Shown here: positions 61,052 through 64,000 of the stretch, one piece after another
Layout of the letters: the number at the start of each line of letters is the position of its first letter
Position numbering within the stretch: the first letter of the stretch is position 1
Origin: Candidatus Lernaella stagnicola
GTDB taxonomy: Bacteria; Lernaellota; Lernaellaia; Lernaellales; Lernaellaceae
Reading direction: 5' to 3'
NCBI GenBank assembly: GCA_030765525.1
Contig: JAVCCK010000005.1
Coordinates: 79,402 to 143,401, forward strand
DNA: 64,000 nt
Program-made: the position numbers and the translations under genes
The notes under the pieces: model-generated
Database searches by the model: none
Told to the model about the DNA's origin: nothing
What the model saw: the letters and a program-made list of their open reading frames with translations, nothing else

Positions 61052-64000
61052 ATGCCGCTGGAATTTCGTTTCGACGGTAAAAAGAAGGAAATTCGCGCCC
61101 AGTGCAAGTCGCCGCAAATCGACGAAACGCTGCCCGTGAGCGACGACGACCTGCGAAATTTCGCCCGCTGGGAAAGCACCTACCGCAAAAGCCAAGGCAA
61201 AGGCAAAGCGCCCGAAACGCACCTGCAAATCGGCCGCGAAATGTACCAATGGCTCGATCGCGATGTCTCGGTGCTGTCGACGGTTCGGGAACTCGACGAC
61301 GGCACGCCGCTACGCGTGGAATTCGCCGTCGGCCCCCGACCCAACGCCGCCGAGAAAACCTTCCTGCAAGCGCCGTGGGAATTGCTCGCCGACAAAACCG
61401 GCCACCTGGCGCTGCTGGACAAAACGCTGTTCTGTCCGGTGCGCCGCGTCGGCAAGCGTCAAGAGCCGATGCCGCCCAGCGATTTTAGGCCCGGCGTCGT
61501 GTTCATGGCCGCCTCTCCCACCGGCGAGGCGGATTTGGAGTACGAAGCCGAGGAAGCGGCGATGGTGGAGGCGACCGGCCGCATCGGTCTAGACCTCGTG
61601 CCCGAGGAAAGCGGCACGCTGCGCTACCTGGCCGAGCTCGTCGCGAGGGAGCAGCCGGATATTCTGCACCTTTCCTGCCACGGCCGCGCCGATAAAACGC
61701 CGCAACTGGCCTTCGAAGACGAGTTCGGCGATCGCGCGCTAACCGACGCCACCACGCTGGCCCGTGAGTTGGGCGGCAATCGGCCGCGCGTGCTGTTCTT
61801 GTCGGCGTGCGAATCGGCGGTCGGGAACGACGTGGTTGATTCCTTCGCCATCGACATGCTCGTCCGGCAAATGCCCGCCGTGGTGGGTTGGGACGGCCCA
61901 GTCGGGGATGTGGAAGCGACGTTGTACGCCGCCGCGTTTTACAAGCACCTGGCGCAGCGCCTTTCCCTCACCGAGGCGGTGGCGCGGGCGCGGCTGGATT
62001 TAGTCGTCGCCATGGAGGAAAGGAATGTCGCCGCGCGTGGCTGGCACCTGGCGAGGCTGTACCTCGGGCCGGCCGGCGGCGGCGTTATCAGCCGGGGCGA
62101 CCGGGCGCGGCAGCGGAAGGATACGAAATACGCCTACGACGCGTTTCTCGACACCGAGGGCAAGGTGAAAGTGGCCGGGCCCGGCGAGTTCGTGGGCCGG
62201 CGGCGGGAAATCCAAAAGGTGATGCGGGCGTTTCGCGAGCGAACGCACAAACACGTCGCCGTGATTCGCGGCGTGGGCCAGCAGGGGAAATCGAGCCTCG
62301 CCGCCCGGGTCGCCGACCGCCTGAAGCATTCCCACGATCGCGTTGTGTTGTTCGGCGAGTACGACGCGCCGGCGATCCGCCGCAAAATCAACACCGTAAC
62401 CGGCCGCGCGGACGTCCGGGAGGTTTTCGGGCGACACGCCGCCGCTATCGAGAAGGACGAGGCGAATCTCGAGCACGCCCTGCGGGACGTGTTTGAAACC
62501 TGCTGCAAGGAGCCGGTCAAAGAAGACGGGAAAACTACGCAGCGCTCGCTGCTGATCGTCGTGGACGACTTCGAGCAGGCGCTCGACGAGCAGCCCGGCG
62601 CGGCGCACAAGGTGAAGCCCGAGTACCTAAAAGCCATGCGCGCCCTCGTGACGGCGGTGCAGAACGCCGACAGCGACGTGTACCTGCTGTTCACCACGCG
62701 TTTTGAATTCACGCTACGGCACGACGGGCAAGACCTCGTAGCGGCCATGTTCGACCTGCCGCTGCGACCGATGGAAGGGCACGAGGCGCATAAGCAAACA
62801 AGGGCTGTGGAACGGGTGCGCGGCGCGAAAATCGAGGACGCGCGGCGCGAGCGCATTATCCATCTGGCCCGCGGCAATCCGGGGCTGAGCAAGCGGCTAT
62901 GCGATACGGCGCTGGAAGACGCGGCGGCGTGCGACCGGGCCTTGGACGAACTGAAAAAGTACGACGGCAACCCGGATCACCTTTCGGACGAAAAGCTCAT
63001 CGAGTTCATGAACAAGATTGCGCTGCAAACCGTCGTGGATTGGTTGAGTGATGCCGAGCGGGAAGCGCTGCGACTCTCGACCGCCTTCGGCATGCCGGTG
63101 CCGCGCGAAATTTTGCACCTCGTGGTGGAGAAGGCGGGCTGCGGCGAGGCGGCGAAGGTGACTAAACGGCTGACGGGTTTCGGCCTGTGGGAAGTGTACG
63201 ACGACTTCGTCGCCCGCGACCAACCGGCGCTGCTGATCAACGCCCTGGCGCAGAAGTACGTGGGCAACGTAACGGAAGCGGATTACGAAACGATTGCCGA
63301 ATGGGTCGTGCCGCGCTTATTCGACTTGTGGGGCGGCGAAGATCGAAAAAAGCGGCCCTACGCCGCCGATTTTGAGCTGACTCGTTTGGCTTTGGCCGCG
63401 CAACAAGCCGCCGTGCTGAACGTCGTCGCGAGGGATGCGGTATTGGCCTGCCGCGAGCAGTTTCAGTACGAACTCGGCGCGTCACTGGGCCGACAGGCGG
63501 TTGAAGTATTGCAGAGCAAATCCATCACGCCGCCGGTGTTTTTATTGGTCATCACCGCGGAACTTCTTCGCCAACTCGGGGATGTCGATACGGCGCGGGG
63601 CTTTTTGGATAACGCCGTCAAGCAAGTAGACGACGGCGCAGTCGGGGACCCGGAAGAAGCCGCGTTTGCGTTTCTGGAACTCGGAGAAGACCTGACCGCG
63701 CGCGGCGAGCTGGACGTGGCGTTGGAACTCTACCGCAAGGCGGAGAATTTGCTGGCCAGGCCGGATTTCGTGCGCGAGCGCGCCGTGACCCTCGGCCGGA
63801 TCGCCGACATTCTCTACCAACGCGGCGAACTCGACGAGGCCTTGCGCATCCGCCAAGAAGAACAATTGCCCGTCTACGAAAAAATCGGCGACGTGCGCGA
63901 GCGCGCCGTGACCCTCGGACGGATCGCCGATTTTTTCGTAGACGGGCAATTGTTCTTCTTGGCGGATGCGCAAGGCCTCGTCGAGTTCGCCAAGAAGAAC
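61052..64000 (+). CDS. CHAT protease-STAND NTPase-TPR protein, 3' end beyond the window
   Basis: 983 residues are seen with no stop before the window edge. An N-terminal CHAT (caspase-like) domain has the catalytic His 210 in DILHLSCHGRA and Cys 253 in VLFLSACESAVG. A STAND-type NTPase follows, beginning GEFVGRRREIQKVMRAF: Walker A VIRGVGQQGKSSLAARV (Lys 413), Walker B LLIVVDDFEQA (Asp 505-506), LLFTTRFEF and the HLARGNPGLSKRL helix. Winged-helix-like and helical segments lead to TPRs near residue 865 onward, ending in a near-identical 41-residue repeat (RERAVTLGRIADILYQRGEL). Such proteins are proposed to be sensors (TPR) whose NTPase switches on the protease. From about 63931 the translation derives from a fold-back inverted repeat and should not be trusted. 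Confidence 0.88.
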   Translation, partial: MPLEFRFDGKKKEIRAQCKSPQIDETLPVSDDDLRNFARWESTYRKSQGKGKAPETHLQIGREMYQWLDRDVSVLSTVRELDDGTPLRVEFAVGPRPNAAEKTFLQAPWELLADKTGHLALLDKTLFCPVRRVGKRQEPMPPSDFRPGVVFMAASPTGEADLEYEAEEAAMVEATGRIGLDLVPEESGTLRYLAELVAREQPDILHLSCHGRADKTPQLAFEDEFGDRALTDATTLARELGGNRPRVLFLSACESAVGNDVVDSFAIDMLVRQMPAVVGWDGPVGDVEATLYAAAFYKHLAQRLSLTEAVARARLDLVVAMEERNVAARGWHLARLYLGPAGGGVISRGDRARQRKDTKYAYDAFLDTEGKVKVAGPGEFVGRRREIQKVMRAFRERTHKHVAVIRGVGQQGKSSLAARVADRLKHSHDRVVLFGEYDAPAIRRKINTVTGRADVREVFGRHAAAIEKDEANLEHALRDVFETCCKEPVKEDGKTTQRSLLIVVDDFEQALDEQPGAAHKVKPEYLKAMRALVTAVQNADSDVYLLFTTRFEFTLRHDGQDLVAAMFDLPLRPMEGHEAHKQTRAVERVRGAKIEDARRERIIHLARGNPGLSKRLCDTALEDAAACDRALDELKKYDGNPDHLSDEKLIEFMNKIALQTVVDWLSDAEREALRLSTAFGMPVPREILHLVVEKAGCGEAAKVTKRLTGFGLWEVYDDFVARDQPALLINALAQKYVGNVTEADYETIAEWVVPRLFDLWGGEDRKKRPYAADFELTRLALAAQQAAVLNVVARDAVLACREQFQYELGASLGRQAVEVLQSKSITPPVFLLVITAELLRQLGDVDTARGFLDNAVKQVDDGAVGDPEEAAFAFLELGEDLTARGELDVALELYRKAENLLARPDFVRERAVTLGRIADILYQRGELDEALRIRQEEQLPVYEKIGDVRERAVTLGRIADFFVDGQLFFLADAQGLVEFAKKN
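63770..63930 (+). repeat. Direct repeat of the TPR-coding unit (123-bp period)
   Basis: 63770-63807 and 63893-63930 are identical over 38 bases except one, 123 bases apart, matching the 41-residue TPR unit VRERAVTLGRIAD. The second copy diverges abruptly after 63930, where the fold-back begins. Confidence 0.85.
63824..63991 (+). repeat. Perfect 68-bp inverted repeat with 32-bp loop (fold-back) at the window end
   Basis: 63824-63891 is the exact reverse complement of 63924-63991. The inner boundary shares seven bases (TCGCCGA, 63924-63930) with the second TPR direct repeat. The last 13 bases (63988-64000) again copy 63851-63863 in forward orientation, so the sequence flips direction twice. 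It is most likely a chimeric read or assembly path through the repetitive TPR region. Confidence 0.9.

Overview
The window reads as a chromosomal segment of a GC-rich, Gram-negative bacterium with an outer membrane, of deltaproteobacterial (Myxococcota/Desulfobacterota-like) or related candidate-phylum character. Pointers are a type II secretion pseudopilin operon, a TonB-dependent receptor, beta-barrel proteins, separate GlyQ and GlyS subunits, oxygen-independent ribonucleotide reduction with a glycyl radical enzyme, and five lipoproteins carrying a poly-aspartate tract just after the lipid-anchored cysteine. I cannot place it more precisely. There is no rRNA, CRISPR array, prophage or plasmid backbone; most of the window is housekeeping and envelope genes.

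Layout. 1-3.2 kb: M19 dipeptidase (cut by the window edge), MarR regulator and N-acyl-D-amino-acid deacylase form a tight operon, probably for D-amino-acid-containing peptides. 3.3-7.9 kb: a TonB receptor and a lipoprotein metalloprotease. 7.9-16.2 kb: RNase Z, then gspF-G-H-I-J-K and a six-LysM lytic transglycosylase. 16.3-19.1 kb: a solitary DNA methyltransferase, an HtrA protease and a frameshifted unknown gene ending in a strong terminator. 19.2-26.8 kb: OPT transporter, membrane protein, lipoproteins (one with SUMF1 and SH3 domains), an exosortase-associated-type protein and an outer membrane protein. 27-32.3 kb: pgsA, lytic transglycosylase, nadB, an SGNH protein and a GT-C glycosyltransferase. 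32.5-35.5 kb: a glycyl radical enzyme of the GCVEP clade with no activase beside it and a poly-Asp lipoprotein. 36.1-40.1 kb: glyQS and a RAYT transposase with REP-like palindromes.

40.5-43.9 kb holds the anaerobic ribonucleotide reductase, unusually split. The large nrdD reading frame stops inside its zinc knuckle, and the glycyl-radical tail is a separate 60-codon frame after 113 nt of intervening DNA; nrdG follows. 43.9-54.1 kb: radical SAM protein, SUMF1 protein, GT39, class II aldolase, a frameshifted SGNH gene, an outer membrane protein, a CapD/WbpM-type sugar dehydratase and a NYN-domain protein. 54.3-60.1 kb: three poly-Asp lipoproteins and acsA, whose leader carries a perfect FadR(Bacillus)-type operator.

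60.1-64 kb: tRNA-Gln(CTG) and tRNA-Glu(CTC), then a two-gene operon of a small EACC1-like protein and a CHAT protease-STAND NTPase-TPR protein. This is the architecture of NTP-dependent biological-conflict (defence or self-killing) systems and is the most likely 'system' of interest. Its TPR array is entering near-identical 41-residue repeats when the sequence folds back on itself in a 68-bp perfect inverted repeat at the window end, probably an assembly or amplification artefact that must be resolved before the 3' part is trusted.
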